64,000 bases of DNA from Ehrlichia ruminantium str. Welgevonden (GCF_000026005.1 NC_005295.2:372001-436000), one strand, 5' to 3'; shown: positions 10,600 through 22,145, counted from the stretch's first letter. Notes: a model not told the origin generated them from the letters alone. Program-made: numbers and translations.

Positions 10600-11467
10600 T
10601 ATTAGAATAAAGTGTATTTTTAGGATTATAACACGTAAATTTAATATATAAAATGTGTAATTATTTTGGTCTGATATTTGGGAGTAAAGTTTATTTGTTA
10701 TTTTATGAATGGTGATATCTGTATAAATTAATAATGCATTTTTTTATAATATATACATGTTAATGACCTAGGTATTAACTGGTCTATTAGATCTGGTATT
10801 TTATGTGAAGCGCTGTTAATTTTTGTAAATGTAGATTAATTGTATTTATTGTATTAAAAGTTATATGATGTTAAAAAATAGATTCAATGGGTTTATAGTA
10901 TTAAATTTAGTTATTACTCATCGCATAATGTAATACTGTAATTTTTTCTACTAAGAATTACCTAAACCTTTTGATTTAAGACTATAAAAAATGATTCAAG
11001 ATAAATTAAAGAAATATTATCCTATAGGATTAGAGTATTATTTTTTGTAGTTTTATAACTATTCTATAAATTTTTTATGATTAAAAATTGTATATGCTAT
11101 TTAAACTAAGAATCTGCTATATAGTTTATTATACCATAAGTATATTAAATATATTTATGGGGCGAAGTGCAGTTATTACTTCTTGTGATATGGATCTGTA
11201 ATTTTTTGTTATTAGAAATTATCTATATTTCCCTTAAAATATACAGTATTGTAAGTAAGTTGCAGTATTTATAATATAAATGGAATTGCTATTCATTATA
11301 TATAACTATGTTGTAAGTTTTTTTATGGTTAAGTATGATATATATTCTAGTTAAGATTATATAAGTAATTGTAAGTAGTTAATCATAAAAAATAATAGTA
11401 CTATTTGTAGCATTATCAATTGCTTACATTAAAATGCTTGTATTTTATACAGAGGATACTATATGTT
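10600..11467. other. Intergenic region, nothing recognised
   Basis: 868 bp upstream of mnmA and downstream of the first paralog of the array. No ORF above background, no tRNA-like T-loop, and no strong hairpin found by eye. It should contain the mnmA promoter. Confidence 0.4.
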
Positions 11468-12577
11468 CTATAATGTATCAGGTTTTTGTCTTGAACAAGA
11501 TCCACTACATGTTGTACTATCTAAATAAGTATGAGCATCTTCTTGAGCATAATATTCTGAGATTTTGTAATCTCCTTTACTTTGTAGGTATGCTGAATGA
11601 GGTGGTGACTTAAAATTAGACATTCTTAATATTACTTTATTTATACCGTTTTTTATTGATACAATAAACTTATGACCATTTTTTATATGTTCGCGTGTCC
11701 CAGTACTGAAATATTTTGATAAAGGTTTAGGTTTATTAAATTTTATCTGAACTTGACTGTACAAGATAGGACTTGTAATGTTGTTTGGTACTGATGACAT
11801 TACAAAAGATATTTCAGGATTAATAGTATACTTTGGTTTATCTATTAGGTTGTAATCACTGTCAAAAGTCTTAACATTTAACTTTTGCTTTATATTTAAT
11901 TGAATAGAATGACGGTTGAGTACTTTGATTGATACTATAGAATCTTTGCTTATTATGTGTTCGTTATGTTTAGCAATATGTTCTATAAGACTATCATATA
12001 TTAATATAAGCGGTTGTCCTATGTATGCTCCTTGATGTAAGTAAGTAACTAATTCATGTATGAGATTTCTTTGAGGTATTTGTCCATGTTCTTTAAATAT
12101 GTGTTCAAGATATGCAGCAGCTTTAATTCTATGATCTAAAGCTGAAATATCACTATCAGATCCTATTAAGCTATATACATATTGTTTATGAAGATGCTCA
12201 AGGCTACTAAATTTGTAAGAATTTTTGCATTGTACTTTTTCTATTGTATTAGTACCATCATTTTTTTCATCCTTGTTGTGAATTATGTGTCCATTAATTT
12301 CTATTTTGGTACGTGGGATATCTATAAAAGCAGACGTTCCACGTATAGTGTCTTGACTTAGCTTTTCAGAAATTATCATTTCTGGTAAGTGATTGAATTG
12401 AAGACTTGATATGTATTCCTGGAAGATAAGTTTCTTTTGATCAAGACTGCTTTTATCTTTACTAAAGTATATTACTCTGATAACTATTAACATGAGTAAA
12501 AGTAATGATATAAGTGTTACCATTGTGATAAAAAGATACTTGTATGTACTTTCAGATTTTAATAGGAATAAAAACAT
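11468..12577 (-). CDS. Array paralog 1, anchored membrane protein, subgroup B (369 aa)
   Basis: Function unknown. One membrane helix spans about residues 15-38, preceded by few charges, and the rest is probably on one side of the membrane. The family landmarks are FIDIPRTKIEINGH (84-97), the invariant Arg150 in DHRIKAAAYLEHIF, and LIHELVTYLH at 172-181. A beta-rich region with LYSQVQIKF follows. The C-terminal tail is unlike its siblings: it contains CSGSCSRQ, a small Cys cluster. An internal ATG (Met19) directly before the helix is an alternative start. This gene begins the seven-gene minus-strand run. Confidence 0.85.
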   Translation of the reverse strand: MFLFLLKSESTYKYLFITMVTLISLLLLMLIVIRVIYFSKDKSSLDQKKLIFQEYISSLQFNHLPEMIISEKLSQDTIRGTSAFIDIPRTKIEINGHIIHNKDEKNDGTNTIEKVQCKNSYKFSSLEHLHKQYVYSLIGSDSDISALDHRIKAAAYLEHIFKEHGQIPQRNLIHELVTYLHQGAYIGQPLILIYDSLIEHIAKHNEHIISKDSIVSIKVLNRHSIQLNIKQKLNVKTFDSDYNLIDKPKYTINPEISFVMSSVPNNITSPILYSQVQIKFNKPKPLSKYFSTGTREHIKNGHKFIVSIKNGINKVILRMSNFKSPPHSAYLQSKGDYKISEYYAQEDAHTYLDSTTCSGSCSRQKPDTL

Positions 12578-14284
12578 TATAGTGACCTTAGTAATCGGAT
12601 TAATAAACTTACTAGTCTCTTTATATAATAATGCATTAATTATGTTAATTTTTCAAGTAAATTATTTAAGAAGAGATTAAAAACTTAATAATACTAATTA
12701 TTCTGTGTATGAAATTTACTGTAAATTTATATAATACTAGTACTTATTACTTAAAAAGATAGTTTTTGTTAAAATACTATATAGTATTAATATTTTAATT
12801 ATATTATGTTAAATCAAGATATATTATATACTTTGTAATGATAATATTTTATAGGAAAATCTATTAAATAGTACATAAACTACCTTGCCATTACTTTTTT
12901 TCCTATCAAAGAACACACTGAAGTAAAATCACTGTTCATTTTTATGATTTGTATGTAAAACATTTTATTGAATACTATTATTTAATAGTAAAGTATTGTT
13001 ATTAATATATATCTTTTGTGTAAAGGAGTATGTACTAGCTATTGTGAAATTATGTTAGGTAAAGATTTTTATAAATTTTTTATTAGATAAGTGTAATTAA
13101 TGTGATGTATGCTTTAAAACACACTTGATTCAAAAGCATATAATTAAAATTAATATACCAGTATATAAATATCTATTTATTTTTATAGTTTGTAGGTGAA
13201 GCATTAGTAGATTTTTAATACTTTGTTGAATAAAGTGTGGGTCATGTTATTCATTAATACTACTTATCTATTTTTATAATGCAATAAAGTGATTGCTAAT
13301 TGTAGAATTATGTTATGTAAAGGTTTTGTGTAAGAATTTTGTATTATGATTATAGTGGCATTTACATGGGATATGTTAAAAAAAATTACATGTATGGTTA
13401 TTGAAAATCGTACAATATTTTTTAACCAGTATATGTATTTTAGTAAGTTTAGTGAATTGTTATGTACTTACTATTAAGGTTTTGTAACTTTATGAAACTT
13501 TTTTTATAATTATATAACTAAATTATATTATCTAATATAGCTTACATTATGTTTAGAATGAAATTGTAGGAATTTGTATATACTAAAGATTGATATTAAT
13601 TTAATTATATAATTAACCTATATAATTTCAATTGTAGTGAATTCCTTGAAAGTATGTATTATAAGTATATAGTATCAATTTTTCTTTTTTTGGGTATTAA
13701 ACAAGATTACTTTGTTTGTAATACACAAAACTTGTATAATAAAAATATTATCTAATGTCTTAGTATGTGACTAGTGTTTTATTAATGCTAGTTGTAATAA
13801 AATGATCAGTTTTTACTTATTATGTAGAATGCAACGTTGTTTTTGGTGCTGATGAAGTTTATTATTATGTAGTTAGTATAGTTTTGTATTATTTATTATT
13901 AATAATGTATAAGCTAATATTGTAACTATCATTTCCTAAATCCTGATCTATTGATTTCATATGTTCCACATTATAAGAATTTTGTCATTGATCTGTCTTT
14001 ATAATTATATAATATACTGTTGGTATTTATTGATAAAATAATAAATTTTTGCTTTTGATATAGAATTACAATTTTGTTTTTTATTTGGATAAGCTTAGGT
14101 TATAGATTCTTATATATTTTTTACTAATAGTGTAAATTTGTACTATAGGTAAGTAATTATAAGCTTATTGTATAATAACTATATAATACTGATATTTATT
14201 AAAAACTATTTTTATTATGTATAGAAATTTCTAATCTATATATGTAGCAGTATTATCTACACAATAAATAAAACAGGAATATAT
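12578..14284. other. Long non-coding stretch with diverged direct repeats
   Basis: 1.7 kb without a credible gene. Two diverged copies of a roughly 160-bp segment start near 12936 and 13177; landmarks are attatgttaggtaaag near 13050 and attatgttatgtaaag near 13307. They may be remains of duplicated flanking DNA, as this array has grown by local duplication. Confidence 0.4.
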
Positions 14285-15328
14285 TTAACGTTGCCTTGTG
14301 CTGTTTTCTAGACTAGGTGTATTTGTTGTATTATGTGTTATCAACATATCTTCTGATATTTGTTCTATAGATGAGGTATGTTGAGTTGTAAAATCTGGTA
14401 AGTCGTATATTATTTCAATATCCTCTTTTGATATATTACATATTGCTGGTCTGTAAACAGCACGCGACATGACTCTATATGGTATGTTGGAAAAATTTAA
14501 AAAAATTTTTCCTCTTGAGTATTGTGCAGGTTCACTTATATCTTGTGGTAATGATATTATAAACCTTATTCCTGCAATAATTGGATATATGCGAGGTTTT
14601 TTCTCTATTGTTTTTAATGATCTTTCAAATATTACATTAAGTGAAAATTGATCTGGTTTTAAAGTATTATAAGAGATGATGATGTCTGGGCGAGCTGCAG
14701 TATTTATTAGTCTATATCTTGAGGGATCATTTAGTATATTGTTTATTATATTGGATAATGCATTAATATAACTTGTAGTATACATATAATTTATCATGTG
14801 ATGTATTATATGTATATTTGGTTCTTGTCCTCCTGTATATAGACCGAAAGTATTGTCAAGAGATACTCCTAATATAGCCCTATCTATTTCGCAGAAGTAG
14901 GAATTGCAATGCGCTATTGATTCTTCTAAGTATGATACATGTGTTGTTAGCAGTGGATTGTGCTCTTGATTATCTACTATCGTTTTGTAACATTTAATAA
15001 GGTATTTTATTGTCTTGAAACTTACAGCCGTATTGTTTATATACAAGTACAGATTTCCATTATGAGGACTTATAGTGCTTTGTACTGTAGTATCTGCAGA
15101 AGAAATTATTTGTGATAAATTGCTTTGTGATAGACCTGGTATAACTTGAATGGTTGGTGGGATTGTTTTAGAACGTACTACACTTGAGAGTTTTTTATAC
15201 ATAAGTAACGTAAGATAAAAAACTGTGATCGCAATAATTACTATGGTGAATGAAGTAATAAATGCCCATATTGTTAAACAATATTTTTGGCTCATGCTAT
15301 TATAAAGTTGTAATACTATGGGTAACAT
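14285..15328 (-). CDS. Array paralog 2, anchored membrane protein, subgroup A (347 aa)
   Basis: Function unknown. A membrane helix lies at about residues 17-43, followed by basic residues (MYKKLSS). Landmarks of subgroup A are all present: LSQIISSADTTVQ (71-83), LYINNTAVSFK (94-104), H-x-x-YLEE (130-136), Arg150 in EIDRAILGVSLD, and IIHHMINYMY (174-183). The beta-rich half contains FIISLP and AQYSRGKIF, and the C-terminus carries YDLPDF. Minus-strand codon use gives an Asn/Thr/Ile-rich protein. More than 1 kb separates it from its siblings on either side, so it probably has its own promoter. Confidence 0.85.
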   Translation of the reverse strand: MLPIVLQLYNSMSQKYCLTIWAFITSFTIVIIAITVFYLTLLMYKKLSSVVRSKTIPPTIQVIPGLSQSNLSQIISSADTTVQSTISPHNGNLYLYINNTAVSFKTIKYLIKCYKTIVDNQEHNPLLTTHVSYLEESIAHCNSYFCEIDRAILGVSLDNTFGLYTGGQEPNIHIIHHMINYMYTTSYINALSNIINNILNDPSRYRLINTAARPDIIISYNTLKPDQFSLNVIFERSLKTIEKKPRIYPIIAGIRFIISLPQDISEPAQYSRGKIFLNFSNIPYRVMSRAVYRPAICNISKEDIEIIYDLPDFTTQHTSSIEQISEDMLITHNTTNTPSLENSTRQR

Positions 15329-16343
15329 GTTATAAAAATTAATATGTTAATGCTTAATGTGTTAAAATACTTATTATATAAATAAACTCTCAATTATTAT
15401 GTAATTTTTAATTAAAATAGTCAATAATTCTAGTATAGGTTAAATTAAAAAATTATAATATATTATTAATATATTCGTACAATTATTATTTTATTTAGAA
15501 AAGTAAATTCATATTTTATAAATTAATTATTATAAGATTATTACTTATTTAAGTTTTATGAGAAATATTTTGATAATAAAATTTCTTGTAATATGGTCGT
15601 TGTAAAATCGCTTGTATAGTGATAACATAAGCAAATACATAATTGGACTATAATATTATCTTTTATAGGGTAGTTTATAACCAAGTAATGTTATGATGGT
15701 AGTATTATAGGTAGGTTTATTTAATAGTCACTATTATATTTATGTTATCATCTAGTATAATTTGTTTAGTCTAAGTAGTGAAAATACCTATTAAGGTATC
15801 TATGATTTATTTAGTTGTGTATACAGTTCATAATTGAATTATGTGATTTTTTGTGAGTTTAATATTTGCAATTTCTATAATTCCTGCTTTAAAGTTTAAA
15901 AATTATAATTGTACGTGATTTGACTAATGATCAAATATGTTTGAATTTTCTATTTGTTACTAATTTATGAACTTTTATATTATTTTTTATAGATTAAAGC
16001 ATGGTATTTATTAGTAATATAAATACATAGTTTTTGTATTTCTTACATACTGTAAGTTATTTGTAATATTTTTATGATACTCATGTAATAAATATAGAAC
16101 TTGAAGATTTGTATTAATAATATATTTTACATAAAGAGTATCTATACTGTTTTTTTGTAAACTAAAGTTGTCTTTATTAAGAACATTAATATATACATAT
16201 TATCAGTGTAGGTTATTTTATATTCATTAATACAAATTTTTTTACAGTAATTTTTGTTATATCAAATAATAAATATAATGAAAAATTTAATCTTAACTTT
16301 TAGTATTCAGCCTCCAGTCTTAATAAATATGTATGTATATTTA
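15329..16343. other. Intergenic region, nothing recognised
   Basis: 1015 bp between two minus-strand array genes. It must hold the promoter of the gene at 14285-15328. An 11-bp inverted pair (near 15619 and 15739) is about 120 bp apart and could be chance in such A+T-rich DNA. Confidence 0.4.
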
Positions 16344-17285
16344 TTAACGGATACGTTGTTGAGTATCACATAATTGCTGTATGTGAGACTCAGATGCATT
16401 GTGCTGAATTACAAAATTTGGTAGTATGTATTTTGCCTCTATAGTAGAGTATTTTGATATATTAGATGATGTTTCTTTAGTAGTAGTAATAGTAGTATGT
16501 ATTGGTTGTGATGTATACGTGTCTATTACCCCTGATGAGTAATATAAAGTTGTATTGTCATTATGTGGTAATGATATTAGGAATCTAATATTTGCGTTAA
16601 GAGGTATAAGGAGTTCAGGATTCTTTTTTGAAGTTAATGTTTTTTCTAATGCTATATTGATGAGAAATTGATTTGGCATAGTGTCAGGTAAATTTTTAAT
16701 TTGAATTTTTATAGGAGTTGTACTATGAGCTGTACAATAATCTGACTTTTTTTCTATTGTATCATCCAGCATATTATATAATGAATGTAAATAATCTGGT
16801 GCATAGATATAGCTTAACATATGATGTATTAGGCTTATATCTGGTACGTTAGATGTATGTCTTATGAAAATCTTTTCAAGGGCTACTCCTAGCTTTATTC
16901 TTTCTTGGATGTTCTGGTAAGTGGTTTTATTTTTACCAGTAGTGTTTTCTTCTAGATATTGTGTATGTTTTTTTATAAGTTCATTGTTTCCTTCACTATT
17001 GTTATCATTATATTCTTTTATTATATCTTGATCTGTAATAATAGTCTTACCTATACATATTTCTACATTCTTATATGCACTGGAGGTTTCTTTTATTGTA
17101 CTATCTGTTAAAGTAAACTTTTGTCCTAATTTATCAAATGATAGGGTTGATATTTTTTTTACAAAAGGTGCAATGTCATATTTATTGTTGTAGTATAATC
17201 TTATGTAAAAAACAGCAACAGTGAATAAGATAGCAATTATGGCTATTGTTGATATTAAAATGTAAGTTAAAAGATTATTATTCAT
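16344..17285 (-). CDS. Array paralog 3, anchored membrane protein, subgroup A (313 aa)
   Basis: Function unknown. The membrane helix is at residues 6-28. Subgroup A landmarks: LTDSTIKE in place of the usual S-ADTT motif (59-66), VEICIGKTI, KKHTQYLEE (105-113), Arg129 in ERIKLGVALEKIF, and LIHHMLSYIY (152-161). The beta-rich part has IRFLISLPH and LYYSSGVI, and the end carries YILPNFVIQH. It has kept all elements at the family's shorter length. Translation starts at the ATG at 17285, nine bases into a sequence without a good Shine-Dalgarno. Confidence 0.85.
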   Translation of the reverse strand: MNNNLLTYILISTIAIIAILFTVAVFYIRLYYNNKYDIAPFVKKISTLSFDKLGQKFTLTDSTIKETSSAYKNVEICIGKTIITDQDIIKEYNDNNSEGNNELIKKHTQYLEENTTGKNKTTYQNIQERIKLGVALEKIFIRHTSNVPDISLIHHMLSYIYAPDYLHSLYNMLDDTIEKKSDYCTAHSTTPIKIQIKNLPDTMPNQFLINIALEKTLTSKKNPELLIPLNANIRFLISLPHNDNTTLYYSSGVIDTYTSQPIHTTITTTKETSSNISKYSTIEAKYILPNFVIQHNASESHIQQLCDTQQRIR

Positions 17286-18157
17286 ATGATTTTTTATATA
17301 AGTTTATATATAATAATTCAATTTTAACAGAAAAATTAATATATATAAATATATTTTTAAAAAAATTAAAATTTTTTTAATCTTTTATTACTTAATTGTA
17401 TTTTTAAATGTTTTTTTATTCATTAAAAGGTAATTATCCACATGGACTTGTAACTATGAAAATTGATATCATTGATATTTATTACTGCTATTAGTGTAGA
17501 TATTAAAGTACTACTGTAGAGAGGCTCATTAGTTGAAAATAGTTTAAAAAAAATTAATCATTAATGATAAAGTATTTTGTATATTAATATTATCTAATAT
17601 ATTGATTGTAGATTATATAAAATATTTTGATTATCTATAATAATATATTTGTTATAAAGAATTATTGTTTTTGTAAAATAACTTTTTAAGTGTTTTGATT
17701 ACAAAAACAATAACCATTCTAGCATTAGTATTTAGTAGTCTATTGTATATTGGTGCATTTATAGTAGTAACACCAGATATTCTAGTTGAAGATATGTAAA
17801 GGATAAGTTGATAAGTGATATATTATATATGTAAAAGGTTAAAGTGAATTTGTATTTATGTAAGAAACTTTGCTTGTGTGAAATATTATAGGTTGTTTAG
17901 TTTATCGATAATGTTGAGTTATATACGTTGAGAGAGTACTTATTTATTAGGTTACATATAATACTTTAATGAAGACGTGTAAAAATATACTCAATGGAAA
18001 CATTGTTATCATTTGAAATGGTAAACATTGAATGAATAAGACTATAAAAATTCTTTTTATATTTTTATTGTGCTGTTTTAATTAGTTTAAAAAAGTGTAT
18101 CAATAACACTTTTCTAGTTAAAAGTTCTATAGCATATTGTGATGATGAATGTTTTTA
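17286..18157. other. Intergenic region, nothing recognised
   Basis: 872 bp. A run of A/T tracts at 17340-17400, just upstream of the gene ending at 17285, could bend DNA or act as an UP element. No ORF, RNA gene or strong hairpin seen. Confidence 0.4.
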
Positions 18158-19312
18158 TTACCTTTTTTTGTGAGATGGATTAACAACAAAGTGCGAAATA
18201 CCATCTGTTTCAACTTGTAAGTGTAATGCTTTTCTTTGTTGTTGAGAAGGTTTTGTTGTAGTACTAATGCTTTGTTTAGTAGATTCTCTATTTTCTGTCG
18301 AATTAAGCTGTAGTTTTGTTAATGAGTGTACTGTTATTGGACATGGTAGTTTATACTGTGTAATAAACTGGTTATTATAGTCTTGAGTGTGAAAAATGAG
18401 TATAGGATAATTTGCATTTTCTTGTAAAAATTTAGTGGAATTTTGTACTGTATAATGTCCTTCTATATTAATAAAGTGTCTCATTGTTTTCGGAAAAAAT
18501 AATGTAAAATACATGTTAGTATATGATATGTCACTGTTATATGTTTGACCTAATTGTGAAATATTGAAAGAATATATAGTACTTACATTATATTTTATGT
18601 TAGGGTTACTACGTTTACAAATTGACATGTTTGTAGAAATATTAACTCCAAGTCTATTAGATGTATTAGTTAGTAGAAATTCTATATTTTTGTTAGTCAT
18701 TGTTATTGTATATTTTTTGTTATCTTTTAATATATGTGTCAAAGTATTATAGCTTAAAGCTTCATATCCTGTGTGATGAAGATGAGTTACTAATTCATGT
18801 ATTATGTTTAAACTTGGAGGGATAAACTTTGTAGATACAACTGTACAAAAAATTGAGAATGTTGTGCTTAAAAATGTAGCCAAATTAATTCTATTTGTAT
18901 AATTATTAAACTTTTTAGTATTAGGTGCTATGTTTAATACTTGTGATAAGTATTGAGTGTGCATATTTCTTATAAAATGTAAAAGTTCTATATGGTTATT
19001 GTGTTGGTGATGTTGTTGTAATTTTTTTTCTAATGTAGTAAGGTCTATTGAGTTGATTAAGATATTTAAGTTAAGTGGATTGCTCTCTATGTTTTTTCCT
19101 GTAATGGTGTGTTCATTGTTTTGAGATAGCATTTTTTTTATACTGTCCTTTGATAAGGTATGTGGATATACTTTTAAAGTTATTGTATTAGCTCTATAAC
19201 TGTTATCTTGATTAATAAGTAATGAAAATATGTGAAATAATACGATGTTTAATACGATAATAATGGTTAATATTGTAGTTACAGTAATAATTATATTAGT
19301 AATATCATGCAT
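18158..19312 (-). CDS. Array paralog 4, anchored membrane protein, subgroup B (384 aa)
   Basis: Function unknown. A strongly hydrophobic segment covers residues 6-33 from the very N-terminus. Subgroup B landmarks: LSKDSIKKMLS (53-63), Arg141 in TNRINLATFLSTTF, and IIHELVTHLHHTGYEAL (170-186). The beta-rich part shows ISYTNMYFTLFFP, and the Y-x-L-P motif is YKLPCPITV. The last 50 residues are Ser/Thr/Gln-rich and end in SHKKR, a basic tail reminiscent of type IV secretion signals. Immediately upstream lies the 163-bp tandem-repeat array. Confidence 0.85.
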   Translation of the reverse strand: MHDITNIIITVTTILTIIIVLNIVLFHIFSLLINQDNSYRANTITLKVYPHTLSKDSIKKMLSQNNEHTITGKNIESNPLNLNILINSIDLTTLEKKLQQHHQHNNHIELLHFIRNMHTQYLSQVLNIAPNTKKFNNYTNRINLATFLSTTFSIFCTVVSTKFIPPSLNIIHELVTHLHHTGYEALSYNTLTHILKDNKKYTITMTNKNIEFLLTNTSNRLGVNISTNMSICKRSNPNIKYNVSTIYSFNISQLGQTYNSDISYTNMYFTLFFPKTMRHFINIEGHYTVQNSTKFLQENANYPILIFHTQDYNNQFITQYKLPCPITVHSLTKLQLNSTENRESTKQSISTTTKPSQQQRKALHLQVETDGISHFVVNPSHKKR

Positions 19313-19754
19313 AATCTATAGTAAAAATTTATTAATATGTTAGTGATTTAAGTAAAATTATATACTCTTATAACGAGACGTAAAGTGTTAATATATATAA
19401 TATTAGTATTTAGAGTAAAAGAAGTCAGGAGTGTGATTTTTTAGAATAATTGCTATTTAAACCTACGAGTTTATTAAATGTAATATATTTTATTATTACT
19501 TGTAGGTCATAGTATCTTTTATGTTATAGCATATGTACTTATATAATAAGTTGTGTGTTATCTATGTAAATTAAAGTAATATGTATTATAACACTGATGT
19601 TATATCAGATAATTGTACTAAATTGTGTATTTTATGGTTAGTTTGTTATTTTAATTTATGTTTATTATTGTTGAAAGAAATTAGGGTGTATGTTTTTTAT
19701 CCTAAGTAATAGTGTTATTCTAAATTAAATATCATCTAGTATTTTTAAAACATT

Positions 19755-20575
19755 CGTTATAGGAAGTACATGTTTTAAATGTTGAGAATCTTATAAGCTA
19801 AGATCGTATTGTACTTTTATATTATGAATATACCTTTTTAATATGATATTTATGGTAGTATTCTTTATATTATTTATACATAACACAATGCGTAATACCT
19901 ATACCATATAGGTTTTGTATAGTAGGTACATGTTTTAAGTATTGAGAGTCTTACAAGATAAGATTATATTGTACTTTTATATTATGAATATACCTTTTTA
20001 AGGTATGTTGTATTTATGGTAGTATTCTTTATATTATTTATACATAACACAATGCGTAATACCTATACCATATAGGTTTTTTTATAGTAGGTACATGTTT
20101 TAAGTATTGAGAGTCTTACAAGGTAAGATTATATTGTACTTTTATATTATGAATATACCTTTTTAAGGTATATTGTATTTATGGTAGTATTCTTTATATT
20201 ATTTATACATAACACAATGCATAATACCTTATGTCATATCAGTTTTTTATAGTAGGTACATGTTTTAAGTATTGAGAGTCTTACAAGATAAGATTGTATT
20301 GTACTTTTTATGTTATGAATATACCTTTTTAATATGATATTTATGGTAGTATTCTTTATATTACTTAATATATAACACAATGCGTAATACCTATACCATA
20401 TAGGTTTTTTTATAGTAGGTACATGTTTTAAGTATTGAGAGTCTTACAAGGTAAGATTATATTGTACTTTTATATTATGAATATACCTTTTTAAGGTATA
20501 TTGTATTTATGGTAGTATTCTTTATATTACCTAATATATAACGCAATGCATAATACCTATGTCATATCAGTTTTT
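19755..20575. repeat. Five tandem copies of a ~163-bp intergenic repeat
   Basis: A landmark (gtacatgttttaa) recurs at 19766, 19926, 20091, 20256 and 20419, giving periods of 160, 165, 165 and 163 bp. Copies 2-5 are nearly identical; copy 1 is more diverged. Units carry small hairpins: atacctt/aaggtat with a 3-nt loop (in copies 2, 3 and 5), and in copies 1, 2 and 4 acctat/ataggt followed by a T-run that resembles a weak intrinsic terminator on the plus strand. No ORF spans the units. Confidence 0.93.
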
Positions 20576-20609
20576 TTTATAGCATTATAGATTTATAGTA
20601 ACTTGATAT

Positions 20610-20930
20610 TTTGCAGTGTAGTCTTTTTAAAAAGACCTACTTAGTTGTACTAAAATGAGTAGTGTAAAATTCTATAAACGTACTCAGTTTTATACTGTGG
20701 CGGCTATTGATATTGCCTACTTATGATGTTGTAATATGTGATATTCTTAGAGAACTTAGTTAGTTATGTTGAACTCAATAGTTTATGGTTTGCATAACAT
20801 ACTTAGTTTTTATATTATGACGGTTATTGATGTTACCTACTTGTGAGGTAATGTTTATAATATAATATTTTAGAAAAAGACCTAATTAGTTATTGTGCAT
20901 AGCATTCAATTTCTGTATGGGATAGTGTTA
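20610..20930. repeat. ~120-bp imperfect repeats resembling the 3' end of the next gene
   Basis: A segment containing cgg[ct]tattgat recurs at 20701 and 20821 (120 bp). Within each unit a stretch like acttagttgtactaaa resembles the 3' coding end of the gene at 21120-22145 (21168-21186). These look like decayed partial copies of that gene's tail. Confidence 0.6.
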
Positions 20931-21119
20931 TTTCATAGACTTATTGTATTTAAATATATTGATGATTACTAATGTATAAAGTAATGCTTGAAGTTATAAT
21001 ATTTTCTAAATAAAGATGAATTGTTCTGTTATGCTAAATCTAATAATAGTTTAAAATTTAATGTAGAATATTAAATTATGTTTTATAGATATATTCTATT
21101 TATTATAGAGTTATTGGTA

Positions 21120-22145
21120 TTATCTTTGGAAAGTAATATTTTGACTATGTGATATTCTAGATGAATGGTTACTTAGTTGTGCTAAATTTAATGGAGTAGG
21201 ATTTGGCATAGCATATTCAATTATATAAGGATATTGCTTGTTTGTACTAGATTTGCCTTTGTAATTTAATGTAGCAAATTTTAGTTCTGCTGGTATAGGA
21301 TTGGTTGCCATGTCTATAGCAGTTCTTTTTTTGTTTGTCATATGATGTTTTATTTCCTTAGGAAGATTGAATGAAAACAGTGTTTGGGTATATGATAATT
21401 TGTTATTTTGAAGTAGTATGCAAAAAGATAAGTTAGTATTAAAAGAATATTTCTTTTTAGGATCTGTAATTTTATGTATAGATACATTATTTGTAATATG
21501 AATCACAGTTTCACATTGACTTGATGGGATGATATGTATTTTTTTATTATTATTTATTATACGGTAAGTTGGTTTAGAGTTTGGATTTAAAATATTATCT
21601 AAAATTTTGTCTTTAAAACCTGTATATCCGATATGGTTTATTATATCATGTGTTGTACGTGGATCGAGCGTTAAGTTTGGTTTTAGTGTTGCTATTGTTT
21701 TTTCAAAAGCTGCAGCTAAAATTATTCTTTCTTTATATATGTCAAATAGTTTTTCATAGGATGATATTTTTAAGTGGTGTGATAGGTATGTTAAATGTTT
21801 TGCTATAATTGGATTTGATATATTTTCTGATTTGTAATCTGCTAGTTGTTTTTCTAATTCTTGCTTAAATTGGGTATCTGTTGTTGGTGGTATATCAATA
21901 TGTAAAGTGTGGATGTTGTTAAATGCTCTCTTCCCTGTAGATATTTGATTTTTTATGTTATCTGGTGGATATAACATATTTTGTACAATGTCATGCGAAA
22001 GATTTTTTAAATGATAGCTGAAAATTGGTTTTTCAGTCTTTTTATTAGTATATTTTGTATACAGGAGTAATAACAATGTAAGTAGTGTTAGTAGTGCTAA
22101 TAACACTATTGCAATTATTTCAATAATAGTAGTACTATCTATCAT
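21120..22145 (-). CDS. Array paralog 5, anchored membrane protein, subgroup B (341 aa)
   Basis: Function unknown. The membrane helix spans residues 6-29 (leucine-rich) and is followed by YTKYTNKKTEK. Landmarks: FNNIHTLHIDIPP (75-87), AKHLTYLSHH (115-124), Arg140 in KERIILAAAFEKTI, and TTHDIINHIGYTGF (164-177), where the usual I-H-E has become T-H-D. Then comes LSYTQTLFSFNLP, and the tail has YAMPNPTPL. The downstream DNA contains degenerate copies of this gene's 3' end, so this end has been duplicated repeatedly. Confidence 0.85.
   Translation of the reverse strand: MIDSTTIIEIIAIVLLALLTLLTLLLLLYTKYTNKKTEKPIFSYHLKNLSHDIVQNMLYPPDNIKNQISTGKRAFNNIHTLHIDIPPTTDTQFKQELEKQLADYKSENISNPIIAKHLTYLSHHLKISSYEKLFDIYKERIILAAAFEKTIATLKPNLTLDPRTTHDIINHIGYTGFKDKILDNILNPNSKPTYRIINNNKKIHIIPSSQCETVIHITNNVSIHKITDPKKKYSFNTNLSFCILLQNNKLSYTQTLFSFNLPKEIKHHMTNKKRTAIDMATNPIPAELKFATLNYKGKSSTNKQYPYIIEYAMPNPTPLNLAQLSNHSSRISHSQNITFQR

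Larger units (their letters stand above)
19313..21119. other. Repeat-filled intergenic region
   Basis: 1.8 kb without genes. Most of it consists of two different tandem-repeat blocks (19755-20575 and 20610-20930), described separately. The remaining sequence looks plain. Confidence 0.75.

Noticed and set aside
15619-15749. 11-bp inverted pair 120 bp apart
   Set aside because: Too short and too far apart to be meaningful in DNA of this composition.
19755-20575. CRISPR array
   Set aside because: The repeated unit is about 163 bp and contiguous; there are no short repeats with unique spacers and no cas genes nearby.
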